Notes under the pieces: model-generated | The model's input: the letters and a program-made list of their open reading frames with translations, nothing else | What the model was told of the DNA's origin: nothing | The model's database searches: none | In this document: positions 1 through 5,350 of the stretch, in pieces | How positions within the stretch are numbered: the first letter of the stretch is position 1 | Layout of the letters: each line of letters begins with the position of its first letter | Translations under genes and position numbers: made by a program | From: Chloroflexota bacterium | Lineage (GTDB): Bacteria; Chloroflexota; Anaerolineae; Aggregatilineales; UBA3940 | DNA: 5,350 nt | Direction: 5' to 3' | NCBI GenBank assembly: GCA_010092775.1 | Contig: JAADYZ010000517.1 | Coordinates: 1 to 5,350 of the forward strand

Positions 1-862
1 CGAGTAACGTGATACCAATGTCGTCAGGCGAGGTGAGGTTCGCGTAGCGTGCGTCTCGAATAACGTCGTAGCCTTGATCATAGAGACCCAACGCTTCATA
101 TTTATCTACAATCTCTTCAGGGGCGTGTAGGGGGTCGTGAGGGGCGGTGTAGGGCAGGTAAAGGAAGAACGGTTGCCCATCGTCTTGGTAGGTGTCGAGA
201 TACTCAAGAACCCGATTGGTGAAATCATCGGTGATGTAATAGTCATCATCGCCAGGTGGATGAGCAAAGTAATCCTGATAGGCTGCATCGTGGCTGTCGA
301 ATTGCAGGCCGTCGTCCATCCACGTGCGACTGGGCTTGCTGTTTTTCTGCTTCGGTGGATCTTCTCCGCTGCGCTGCAACCCAGGATTGAAGTAATTGGT
401 GGCTCCATCAAGCAGGCCATAAGATCGATCAAAGCCACGATCAAATGGATTGTCCAACCCATGGTGCTTGCCTGACATCAGCGTAAGATAGCCAGCCTCG
501 CGCAGAATCTCGCCTAATGTGGCGGCATTTTCGAGATAGGCGTTGTTGGTCGTGGCAAGCCCATTCTGCTGAGCGTAAGTGCCAGTCAGTACAATGGCGC
601 GGGTGGGGAAGCATTTAGCTGTATTGTAGAAATTGGTCGCGCGAATGCCATTGTAGGCCAGGGCATCTAAGTTGGGCGTTTCGATTTCGCTGCCAAAAGA
701 GCCCAAGTCCGACCAGCCCATGTCGTCAGCCAGAATAAAAATAATGTTCGGACGGCTGTCTGAGGTGGCTGATGCGGGCGACCAGGATGATGTCAGCAGT
801 AGGACAAGCCCCAGCAGAACGAGGCTCAGTAGAACTCGAAGTCGAATTGTCATTCTGCTCAT
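1..862 (-). CDS. Exported formylglycine-dependent sulfatase (arylsulfatase family), N-terminal 287 residues, 3' end outside the window
   Basis: Sulfatases hydrolyse sulfate esters; this one is predicted to act outside the cytoplasm. The frame is open from ATG at 862 to the window edge. Residues 1-32 form a signal peptide: Arg at 3, 7 and 9, a leucine-rich core at about 10-23, then Ala-Ser-Ala at 30-32. The mature part begins with the family's metal-binding motif LADDMGWSDLG (D46, D47). The modification motif CFPTR follows at 84-88, so C84 is the predicted formylglycine and R88 its conserved partner. GKHHG (K132, H133) matches the usual GKWHxG site, then RGFD and YGLLDGATNYF. At 239-247 PHDPLHAP (H242, H246) matches the typical PHWPLHAP, with Asp for Trp. 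Sulfatases usually run 450-600 residues, so about half is present. An AAGGGA Shine-Dalgarno lies 9 nt before the chosen ATG; ATG at 853 is an alternative. Family assignment is firm, but the substrate (aryl, choline or polysaccharide sulfate) cannot be told. Confidence 0.93.
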   Translation of the reverse strand, partial: MSRMTIRLRVLLSLVLLGLVLLLTSSWSPASATSDSRPNIIFILADDMGWSDLGSFGSEIETPNLDALAYNGIRATNFYNTAKCFPTRAIVLTGTYAQQNGLATTNNAYLENAATLGEILREAGYLTLMSGKHHGLDNPFDRGFDRSYGLLDGATNYFNPGLQRSGEDPPKQKNSKPSRTWMDDGLQFDSHDAAYQDYFAHPPGDDDYYITDDFTNRVLEYLDTYQDDGQPFFLYLPYTAPHDPLHAPEEIVDKYEALGLYDQGYDVIRDARYANLTSPDDIGITLL

Positions 863-893
863 GGCGTATTTTCCCTTAGTGGCTACGATCGCT

Positions 894-922
894 ATTCTAA
901 GTAGCCCTCGCTGACCCCGCAA
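894..922 (-). promoter_or_regulatory. Candidate sigma-70-type promoter of the sulfatase gene
   Basis: Read on the minus strand, TTGCGG (917-922) and TAGAAT (894-899) are separated by exactly 17 nt. The -10 matches the consensus at 5 of 6 positions, the -35 only at TTG. Transcription would start near 887 and give a leader of about 25 nt containing the AAGGGA ribosome-binding site. Seen by eye only. It does not overlap the large dyad at 965-1009, so that dyad need not control this gene. Confidence 0.4.
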
Positions 923-958
923 TAGGTATTCGGTTTGATCATGGATATCTCCCAATCC

Positions 959-987
959 TAGAATATCTATAGACCGGTTGTTATAAT
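959..987 (+). promoter_or_regulatory. Candidate promoter of the 1029-1661 oxidoreductase, embedded in the dyad
   Basis: A perfect TATAAT is present at 982-987. The hexamer 17 nt upstream, TAGAAT at 959-964, matches the -35 consensus at only 3 of 6 positions. Transcription would start near 994, inside the right arm of the inverted repeat, so a bound dimer would block polymerase directly. The weak -35 makes this tentative, and the -10 match could partly reflect the AT-rich dyad itself. Confidence 0.35.
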
Positions 988-1009
988 ATATAACAATTGG
1001 TCTATAGAT
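965..1009. promoter_or_regulatory. 45-bp inverted repeat, probable operator of the downstream oxidoreductase gene
   Basis: Two 21-nt arms (965-985 and 989-1009) are reverse complements at 19 of 21 positions around a 3-nt centre (986-988). The only mismatches, G976/G977 against T997/T998, would be G-U pairs in RNA. The arm ends contain TAGACC (970-975) and GGTCTA (999-1004). These half-sites also occur in E. coli NemR-type TetR operators, there separated by only 4 nt. Each end also contains the self-complementary TCTATAGA (966-973, 1001-1008). The inner part is a 19-bp AT-rich dyad (TTGTTATA facing TATAACAA). The right edge is 19 nt before the ATG at 1029, and a TATAAT lies inside it. This position suits a repressor site that may bind two dimers. 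No regulator gene is in the window. The structure is certain; the function is inferred. Confidence 0.75.
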
Positions 1010-1011
1010 GT

Positions 1012-1016
1012 GGGAG
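1012..1016 (+). promoter_or_regulatory. Ribosome-binding site that decides the 1029 start
   Basis: GGGAG lies 12 nt before the ATG at 1029, slightly far but usable. An in-frame ATG at 1008 would place its start codon upstream of this site and inside the edge of the inverted repeat. It would also add seven residues before the nucleotide-binding strand that normally begins the protein. The site therefore favours 1029. Confidence 0.55.
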
Positions 1017-1028
1017 AATAAGCTCGCA

Positions 1029-1661
1029 ATGAATGTAACCATTTTTGGTGCAACAGGTCGTACTGGCCGTCACCTCGTCGAACAGGCTCTGGCTGCGGGG
1101 CATCAGGTCACGGCCTTTGCTCGCAGCCCAAGCAAACTTGATGATTTGAAAGCGCAGAACTTGCAGATTGTACAGGGCACAATTGAACAACCGGAGCGCG
1201 TAGAAGAGGCCGTTCGTGAAGCGGACGTGGTGGTGAGTGCTCTTGGCCCAACCGAAAACAAACCGACCTTCACGGTCACGAAAGGTACCCAATACATTCT
1301 GGATGCGATGAAAAAACATGGTGTGCAACGCATTATTGTGTCTGCAGGGATGGGGGTGCCCGATCCGCATGATGAGCCCAAGTTCATTAATCATGCGATT
1401 AACGTTATCTTGAATCTAGTCTCCCGGCACGTGGTGGCCGACATGTCGCAGGTGGTTGATACCGTGCGTTCTTCAGACGTGGAGTGGGTCGTTGTACGGG
1501 TCCCCATGCTGACGGATGATCCAGCTACTGGGGAAATCAAGGTGGGATACGTAGGTAAAGGGGTGGGCGGTCGCTTGAGCCGAGCAGATATGGCACACTT
1601 TATGCTCGAACAAATAGACGATCCACAGTACCTGCAAAAAGCACCCGCAATCAGCAACTAG
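1029..1661 (+). CDS. NAD(P)-binding oxidoreductase, atypical SDR (SDR_a5 / NmrA-like / biliverdin reductase B-like)
   Basis: A 210-residue cytoplasmic Rossmann-fold protein, the usual length for this family. The N-terminus MNVTIFGATGRTG carries the dinucleotide-binding GxxGxxG pattern (G7, G10, G13). ARSP at about 36-39 ends the second strand, where NADP-preferring members often have Arg. VVSALGP and IVSAGMG occupy the strand ends that line the cofactor. The classical YxxxK catalytic pair is not evident, as expected for atypical SDRs. Such proteins act as NAD(P)H-dependent reductases of flavins, quinones or similar compounds, or as redox sensors; the sequence does not say which. It stands alone between a dyad operator and a strong terminator, so it is probably a single-gene, individually regulated unit. 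I chose ATG 1029 over in-frame ATG 1008 because of the ribosome-binding site and family N-termini. Family is firm, substrate unknown. Confidence 0.9.
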   Translation: MNVTIFGATGRTGRHLVEQALAAGHQVTAFARSPSKLDDLKAQNLQIVQGTIEQPERVEEAVREADVVVSALGPTENKPTFTVTKGTQYILDAMKKHGVQRIIVSAGMGVPDPHDEPKFINHAINVILNLVSRHVVADMSQVVDTVRSSDVEWVVVRVPMLTDDPATGEIKVGYVGKGVGGRLSRADMAHFMLEQIDDPQYLQKAPAISN

Positions 1662-1664
1662 GTT

Positions 1665-1699
1665 AAAAGACCGGCACCAGAGTGCTGGTCTTTTTGTTT
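1665..1699 (+). terminator. Intrinsic terminator after the atypical SDR gene
   Basis: A 13-bp stem pairs 1665-1677 with 1682-1694, with one G-T wobble (1673/1686) and a 4-nt CAGA loop. The T-rich end of the right arm and the following GTTT supply the U-tract. It begins 4 nt after the stop codon and separates this gene from the S9 peptidase gene. The A-run on the left arm gives some T-tract for the opposite direction, but no gene converges here. Confidence 0.88.
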
Positions 1700-1722
1700 A
1701 GGTGGCATAGTTTGGCTATGAT
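1694..1722 (+). promoter_or_regulatory. Candidate promoter of the S9 peptidase-SDR pair
   Basis: TTGTTT (1694-1699) and TATGAT (1717-1722) are 17 nt apart. The -10 matches consensus at 5 of 6 positions, the -35 at 3 of 6. The -35 would overlap the T-tract of the preceding terminator. The strong terminator implies that the downstream pair needs its own promoter in this 97-nt gap, and this is the best candidate I see. Confidence 0.35.
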
Positions 1723-1758
1723 TACGGTATTCTGACACAACCCTACAAAAGAGTAATC

Positions 1759-3702
1759 ATGACTCCTACGACAGCCCCTTACGGTTCTTGGCACTCGCCA
1801 ATCTCTGCCGATTTGATGGCTGGTTCCGTTGTCAGCTTGTCACGCTTGCAAGTCGATGGTGGACGGCTTTTCTGGGTAGAAGGACGCCCGCTTGAAGCGG
1901 GGCGCAATGTTCCAATTGAACGCCTGGATGATGGCAGGTTTCGGGAACGCATTCCAGGGGATCATAACAGCCGCACGCTCGTGCATGAATATGGCGGCAA
2001 AATGGACATCGTAGTCGGTAATAACTATATCTACGCCAATTTCATTGATCAACGGCTTTATTTGGTTGAGGATGATCAAACGGCCCAAGCTATCACGCCA
2101 GAGCCGCCGCAGGAGCGCAGCATCCGCTATGCTGATGGGCGACTAACACCAGATGGAAAAGGGATCGTGTGTGCTCGCGAGACCCATCATGAAGATGGAT
2201 CAGTTGTCAACGATATCGCTCTGGTCTTGCTGGAGGGTGATGCTCGGCAGATAACGTTGGTCGAAGGCTGCGACTTCTATTCCAATCCGCGCTTCAGCCC
2301 CGACGGTGCCCAACTGGCGTATCTGTGCTGGAACAATCCGCAAATGCCTTGGGATGGTACTGAGTTGTGGCTGGCCGACTTCGACCCGGTGGAGGGTTTG
2401 TCCAACCAGAGGCGTATCGCTGGGGGTGAAAGTGAATCAATCTTTCAACCAGAGTGGTCGCCGGAGGGTGTACTGACTTTTGTCTCGGATCGCACAGGCT
2501 GGTGGAATCTCTATCAGATAGAAGACGGGCAAGTACGCGCTATTGCGCCAATGGCGGCTGAATTTGGCCAGCCGCAGTGGCTGTTCGGATTTGTACGTTA
2601 CCTCTTCCTTGAAGATGGCAAGATCGCGGCAATTTATAGTCAGGATAGCCTAGACTACCTGGCGGTAATCGATCCGAAAACGGCCACAATCAATACCCTT
2701 GAATGCCCCTTCACCACATTGACCGATATTGCGACCGATGGTAGTGATCTCTATCTGATCGGTGCCAATTCAACTACAGGGCTTCTGATCTTTAAACTGA
2801 CGCTCTCCTCCAGTGAGATTGAGGTGATCAAACGATCTAGCGACATAGAGCTAGACCCGTCAACGTTCTCTGTTGCAGAGCCGATCGCCTTTCCTACTGA
2901 AGAGGGCCTTGACGCCTATGCCATCTTCTACCCACCGCATAACCCGGCTTTCGTTGGCCCAGCAGGAGAGCAACCGCCCTTAATCGTCATCAGTCACGGT
3001 GGGCCGACCTCAGCGAGCAAAGCCCGCTTGTACCTTGGTATTCAGTACTGGACGTCGCGCGGCTTTGGCGTGGTCGACGTGAATTATGGCGGCAGCACCG
3101 GCTATGGTCGTGCCTATCGAGAGCGGCTCAAGGGCAATTGGGGCATCGTTGATGTGATGGACTGCATCAACGCGGCCAGGTACCTGGTCAGTCAAGGACG
3201 AGCCGACGGCGAAAGAGTGATCGTCCGGGGTGGCAGCGCTGGTGGCTATACGACTCTGCGCGCCCTGACCTGGAAAGACTACTTCGCTGCCGGAGCGAGT
3301 TACTTCGGTTTGGCCGAATTGGAAGCCTTCGTGGAAGACACCCATAAGTTCGAAGCACGCTACCTCGACTCGCTGATAGGCCCTTATCCGGAAGCAAAGG
3401 AAACCTACTACAATCGCTCCCCGGTGAATTTCGTCGACGATATCAACTGTCCGATGATTTTGTTGCAGGGCTTAGAAGACAAAATTGTGCCACCATCTCA
3501 AGCGGAGATCATGCTTGAGGCGCTGCGGAAGAATGGCTTGCCCCATGCCTATGTACCCTTTGAAGGCGAACAGCATGGGTTTCGCAAAGCCGCATCGATC
3601 ATCCGGGCGATTGAAGCAGAGTACTATTTCTACAGCCGCGTGTTTGGTTTTGATTTGTCGGAAGACATCGAACCAGTCGACATTATCGGATTGACCGAAT
3701 GA
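1759..3702 (+). CDS. S9 family serine peptidase (prolyl oligopeptidase / acylaminoacyl-peptidase type)
   Basis: A 647-residue protein without a signal peptide, so probably cytoplasmic. S9 enzymes cleave short peptides whose ends reach the active site through a beta-propeller. Residues about 40-370 are the propeller part, with repeats such as FSPDGAQLAYLCW and WSPEGVLTFVSDRTGWWNLY. Residues about 385-640 are the alpha/beta-hydrolase. HGGP (from H413) forms the oxyanion region, NYGGSTGYG starts at N442, and GGSAGG holds the nucleophile S493. LLQGLEDKIVPP supplies D574 and GEQHGF supplies H606, so the triad is complete. The N-terminal YGSWHSPI is typical of the bacterial dipeptidyl aminopeptidase/acylaminoacyl-peptidase branch as I recall it. 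The ribosome-binding site is weak (AAAAGAG, 1747-1753). The stop overlaps the next start by 4 nt (ATGA), giving a coupled pair. It is probably active; exact specificity (dipeptidyl, acylaminoacyl or oligopeptidase) cannot be told. Confidence 0.93.
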   Translation: MTPTTAPYGSWHSPISADLMAGSVVSLSRLQVDGGRLFWVEGRPLEAGRNVPIERLDDGRFRERIPGDHNSRTLVHEYGGKMDIVVGNNYIYANFIDQRLYLVEDDQTAQAITPEPPQERSIRYADGRLTPDGKGIVCARETHHEDGSVVNDIALVLLEGDARQITLVEGCDFYSNPRFSPDGAQLAYLCWNNPQMPWDGTELWLADFDPVEGLSNQRRIAGGESESIFQPEWSPEGVLTFVSDRTGWWNLYQIEDGQVRAIAPMAAEFGQPQWLFGFVRYLFLEDGKIAAIYSQDSLDYLAVIDPKTATINTLECPFTTLTDIATDGSDLYLIGANSTTGLLIFKLTLSSSEIEVIKRSSDIELDPSTFSVAEPIAFPTEEGLDAYAIFYPPHNPAFVGPAGEQPPLIVISHGGPTSASKARLYLGIQYWTSRGFGVVDVNYGGSTGYGRAYRERLKGNWGIVDVMDCINAARYLVSQGRADGERVIVRGGSAGGYTTLRALTWKDYFAAGASYFGLAELEAFVEDTHKFEARYLDSLIGPYPEAKETYYNRSPVNFVDDINCPMILLQGLEDKIVPPSQAEIMLEALRKNGLPHAYVPFEGEQHGFRKAASIIRAIEAEYYFYSRVFGFDLSEDIEPVDIIGLTE

Positions 3703-4400
3703 CCCAGATCGCCTTGATAACTGGCGCTAATCGCGGCATTGGTTACCAGGTTTGCAAGCAGCTTGCGGCCCGTGGACTTGAAGTGATTCTGACGAGTCGT
3801 GACGAAAAACGGGGCCGAGCCGCTGTCGCTGAGTTGGAGGGCGAGGGCTATTCAGTCGCCTATCATCAGCTTGATGTCAGTGATGAGACAAGCATCCAAG
3901 CGCTGCTTGAGTGGATTATGCAAACCTACCGCCGGCTGGATATGCTGGTGAACAATGCGGGAGTCTACCCGGATGAGGGCGTGAGTGTCTTCAACGTCGA
4001 GGCGGAAACGGTCCGCAGCGCCTTTGAGATCAACACCCTTGGCCCTTTTATGATGTGCCAAGCTTTGGTCCCCTTAATGCGGCAGCACAACTACGGTCGG
4101 GTGGTCAATGTGTCATCAGGTGGTGGGGCGATCTGCGAGGGAATGGGCAGCTATACCTTCGCCTATAAGATGTCCAAAGTGGGCCTCAATGCATTGACCC
4201 GTGTGGTTGCAAGTGAAGTACGAGGCTACAACATCAAGGTCAACGCGATGTGCCCCGGCTGGGTGCGCACCGAGATGGGGGGGCCGTCGGCTCCACGTAG
4301 TGTGGAGCAAGGTGCAGATACGGCGGTCTGGCTGGCTACGCTGCCCGATGATGGCCCAACCGATGGCTTCTTCCGCGATCGGCAGCCGATTGCTTGGTAA
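3699..4400 (+). CDS. Classical short-chain dehydrogenase/reductase, carbonyl reductase (CBR1)-like
   Basis: A 233-residue cytoplasmic NAD(P)(H)-dependent oxidoreductase. The cofactor motif TGANRGIG is at 8-15, NNAG at 85-88 and the structural Asn at 112 (INTLGP). The active site is S139/S140 in VNVSS, with Y156 and K160 in YKMSK; PGWVRTEMGG follows at 187. The C-terminus, with GFFRDRQPIAW, and the YKMSK form match the carbonyl-reductase-like SDR group rather than FabG, which ends differently. Members reduce quinones, aldehydes and ketones, usually with NADPH; R34 and R38-R40 after the second strand fit NADP preference. The true substrate is unknown. The start codon overlaps the stop of the S9 peptidase gene by ATGA and has no strong ribosome-binding site of its own, so translation is probably coupled. 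The gene ends 16 nt from the convergent nfuA stop. Confidence 0.92.
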   Translation: MTQIALITGANRGIGYQVCKQLAARGLEVILTSRDEKRGRAAVAELEGEGYSVAYHQLDVSDETSIQALLEWIMQTYRRLDMLVNNAGVYPDEGVSVFNVEAETVRSAFEINTLGPFMMCQALVPLMRQHNYGRVVNVSSGGGAICEGMGSYTFAYKMSKVGLNALTRVVASEVRGYNIKVNAMCPGWVRTEMGGPSAPRSVEQGADTAVWLATLPDDGPTDGFFRDRQPIAW

Positions 4401-4416
4401 ACCTGGACGAGGCTGC

Positions 4417-5016
4417 CTAATCGGTTGATTGCGCGCCGACAGGTGACTCTCCCCGACTCGCGCCCGTGTAGTAGGGATTCTGACCTTGCTCGTGCTTGGT
4501 TACGTCGATCACCTGTCCGATATGTGGCGCGACCTCTCGAATCATCTTGTCGATGCCGCCTTTGAGGGTCAGATTGCGCAGGCTGCAACCCTGGCAGCCT
4601 CCACCCATTCGTACATAGACGGTATCGCCCGCAATATCGACCAGGTAAATAGTGCCCCCATGCATGGCTACCGCCGGGTTGATCTTCTCTTCAATCAACT
4701 GAGCGATCTCTCGCCCCTCACCATCACGCCATACTGGGTTGGGGTTATCGATCTTGAAGCCCCCTTCGGCGCTCAGGCTGATCACCGCGCCATCCAGATC
4801 ATCAACATCCTGTTGAGACAGCCAGATGATCAGGCCATGTTGTTCCGACTCAACTTCATGCTCTTCTTTCAGGCGTCGATCGATGGCTCGAAAATCGTAC
4901 TGAAATTCCTCCACGCCGCGCCCCATGATCTTGAAGCGTACCGCATGATCGTGCTGGCCGTTTTGTTCCATAATATCCAGAAGACGTTCAGCCGCTTCAG
5001 GGCTAATCTCTAGCAT
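4417..5016 (-). CDS. nfuA: NfuA-type Fe-S cluster carrier (cysteine-less A-type domain plus Nfu domain)
   Basis: A 199-residue cytoplasmic protein that delivers [4Fe-4S] clusters to apoproteins; E. coli NfuA has 191. Residues 1-95 (MLEISPEAAERLLDIM to GGFKIDNPNP) match an IscA/ErpA-like A-type fold but contain no cysteine, so this half should not bind a cluster and probably recognises clients. Residues about 102-175 are the Nfu domain, with the cluster-ligating CQGC at C141 and C144 followed by TLKGGIDKMI. The segment DVTKHEQGQNPYY (171-183) parallels the end of E. coli NfuA, after which there are 16 extra residues of low complexity. The start is fixed: an in-frame TGA lies four codons upstream, with no other start between. 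GAGGA sits 12 nt ahead. A TATACT at 5056-5061 (minus) could be its own -10, with no good -35. It lies 48 nt after the upstream partial gene, so co-transcription is possible. Identification is strong. Confidence 0.93.
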   Translation of the reverse strand: MLEISPEAAERLLDIMEQNGQHDHAVRFKIMGRGVEEFQYDFRAIDRRLKEEHEVESEQHGLIIWLSQQDVDDLDGAVISLSAEGGFKIDNPNPVWRDGEGREIAQLIEEKINPAVAMHGGTIYLVDIAGDTVYVRMGGGCQGCSLRNLTLKGGIDKMIREVAPHIGQVIDVTKHEQGQNPYYTGASRGESPVGAQSTD

Positions 5017-5064
5017 AGACTTGCTTCATCCTCGCTAAGGCGTTCACTTCGATTGAGTATACTG

Positions 5065-5350
5065 TCAGGAGTTGCGGCTCACCTCGTAGTTTTCACCTGT
5101 TGGCTGCGTCAGATCGACGACAACTTCCACGCCCCCAAAGCCATGCAACAAGTCATGCGCCCGGACCGTTACCGTTGTGACGTCTTCTGGGATGATAATG
5201 CCGCTCTGGCTGCGGGTAAACGGTTGTTCCGTCACGTGGGGGTGGAGAAGCAGCCGGGTGAAGGGACTGTTCGGGTCCGGCTTGACGACTGTTCCGTCCG
5301 GCAGAACAACGTCCCAGCCATCGACATAGTCTTCCCAGCCGGTATCGGGA
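5065..5350 (-). CDS. Unrecognised protein, C-terminal 94 residues, start outside the window
   Basis: An open frame enters from the right edge and stops at TGA (5065-5067). I read 94 residues beginning PDTGWEDYVDGWDVV. The visible part is rich in beta-prone segments: WDVVLPDGT, GIIIPEDVTTVTVRAHD and GVEVVVDL. The middle carries FTRLLLHPHVTEQPFTRSQSG, with two close His residues and Thr-Arg repeats (PFTR twice). No transmembrane segment is present in this part. The repeated W-D/G pattern and the alternating hydrophobic residues look like a beta-sandwich domain, but I do not recognise the family and assign no function. The codon pattern is regular and unbroken to the edge, supporting a real gene. 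The next gene downstream on this strand is nfuA, 48 nt away. The reading frame is solid; the function is unknown. Confidence 0.75.
   Translation of the reverse strand, partial: PDTGWEDYVDGWDVVLPDGTVVKPDPNSPFTRLLLHPHVTEQPFTRSQSGIIIPEDVTTVTVRAHDLLHGFGGVEVVVDLTQPTGENYEVSRNS

Noticed and set aside
137..475. Open frame of 112 codons on the plus strand
   Set aside because: It lies antisense to the sulfatase, whose motifs are unmistakable. The translation shows no recognisable domain, and no convincing ribosome-binding site was noticed.
1008..1028. Upstream in-frame ATG giving seven extra residues to the atypical SDR
   Set aside because: It lies in the edge of the dyad, has no ribosome-binding site, and would put residues ahead of the Rossmann strand that normally begins this family.
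4381..4417. Possible intrinsic terminator at the convergent junction
   Set aside because: The stem is only 7 bp with a 23-nt loop and no T-tract on either strand.
4226..4588. Minus-strand open frame bridging the SDR end and the nfuA end
   Set aside because: It overlaps two well-supported genes, one on each strand, and has no recognisable features.
4486..5013. Open frame of 175 codons on the plus strand opposite nfuA
   Set aside because: Nearly the full length mirrors nfuA in antisense. The product shows no family motif, while the minus-strand frame matches NfuA from end to end.
1..5350. CRISPR arrays, tRNA or rRNA genes, insertion sequences, defence or biosynthetic clusters
   Set aside because: No regularly spaced repeats, no cloverleaf candidates, no transposase motifs, and all sizeable coding space is taken by the six genes listed.

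Overview
The window is an ordinary bacterial chromosomal segment of mid GC content with tightly spaced genes. It holds six protein-coding genes: four complete and two cut by the window edges. There is no rRNA, tRNA, mobile element or CRISPR array that I can see. The gene mix (a secreted sulfatase, two short-chain dehydrogenase-type enzymes, a cytoplasmic S9 peptidase and an NfuA-type Fe-S carrier) suggests a free-living heterotroph. The S9 peptidase N-terminus and the carbonyl-reductase-like SDR resemble proteins I associate with Chloroflexota and cyanobacteria. That is an impression from memory, not a placement.

Layout. Positions 1-862 (minus) carry the first 287 residues of an exported formylglycine sulfatase whose C-terminus lies outside the window. 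Positions 863-1028 are a divergent intergenic region. It holds a plausible sulfatase promoter and, nearer the next gene, a striking AT-rich 45-bp inverted repeat that is probably an operator. Positions 1029-1661 (plus) encode a 210-residue NAD(P)-binding oxidoreductase of the atypical SDR/NmrA-like type, closed by a strong intrinsic terminator at 1665-1699. Positions 1759-3702 (plus) encode an S9 (prolyl oligopeptidase family) peptidase. Its stop codon overlaps the start of a carbonyl-reductase-like SDR at 3699-4400 (plus), so these two form a translationally coupled pair. Convergent to them, on the minus strand, are the end of an unrecognised gene (5065-5350) and nfuA (4417-5016), which could be co-transcribed.

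How the genes work together. The coupled peptidase and SDR are the only clear functional unit, and their shared substrate, if any, is unknown. The solitary SDR_a5-type oxidoreductase under a large dyad operator looks like an individually regulated redox or electrophile-response gene. NfuA is Fe-S housekeeping. I see no convincing evidence of a new multi-gene system. The most interesting item is the 965-1009 dyad.
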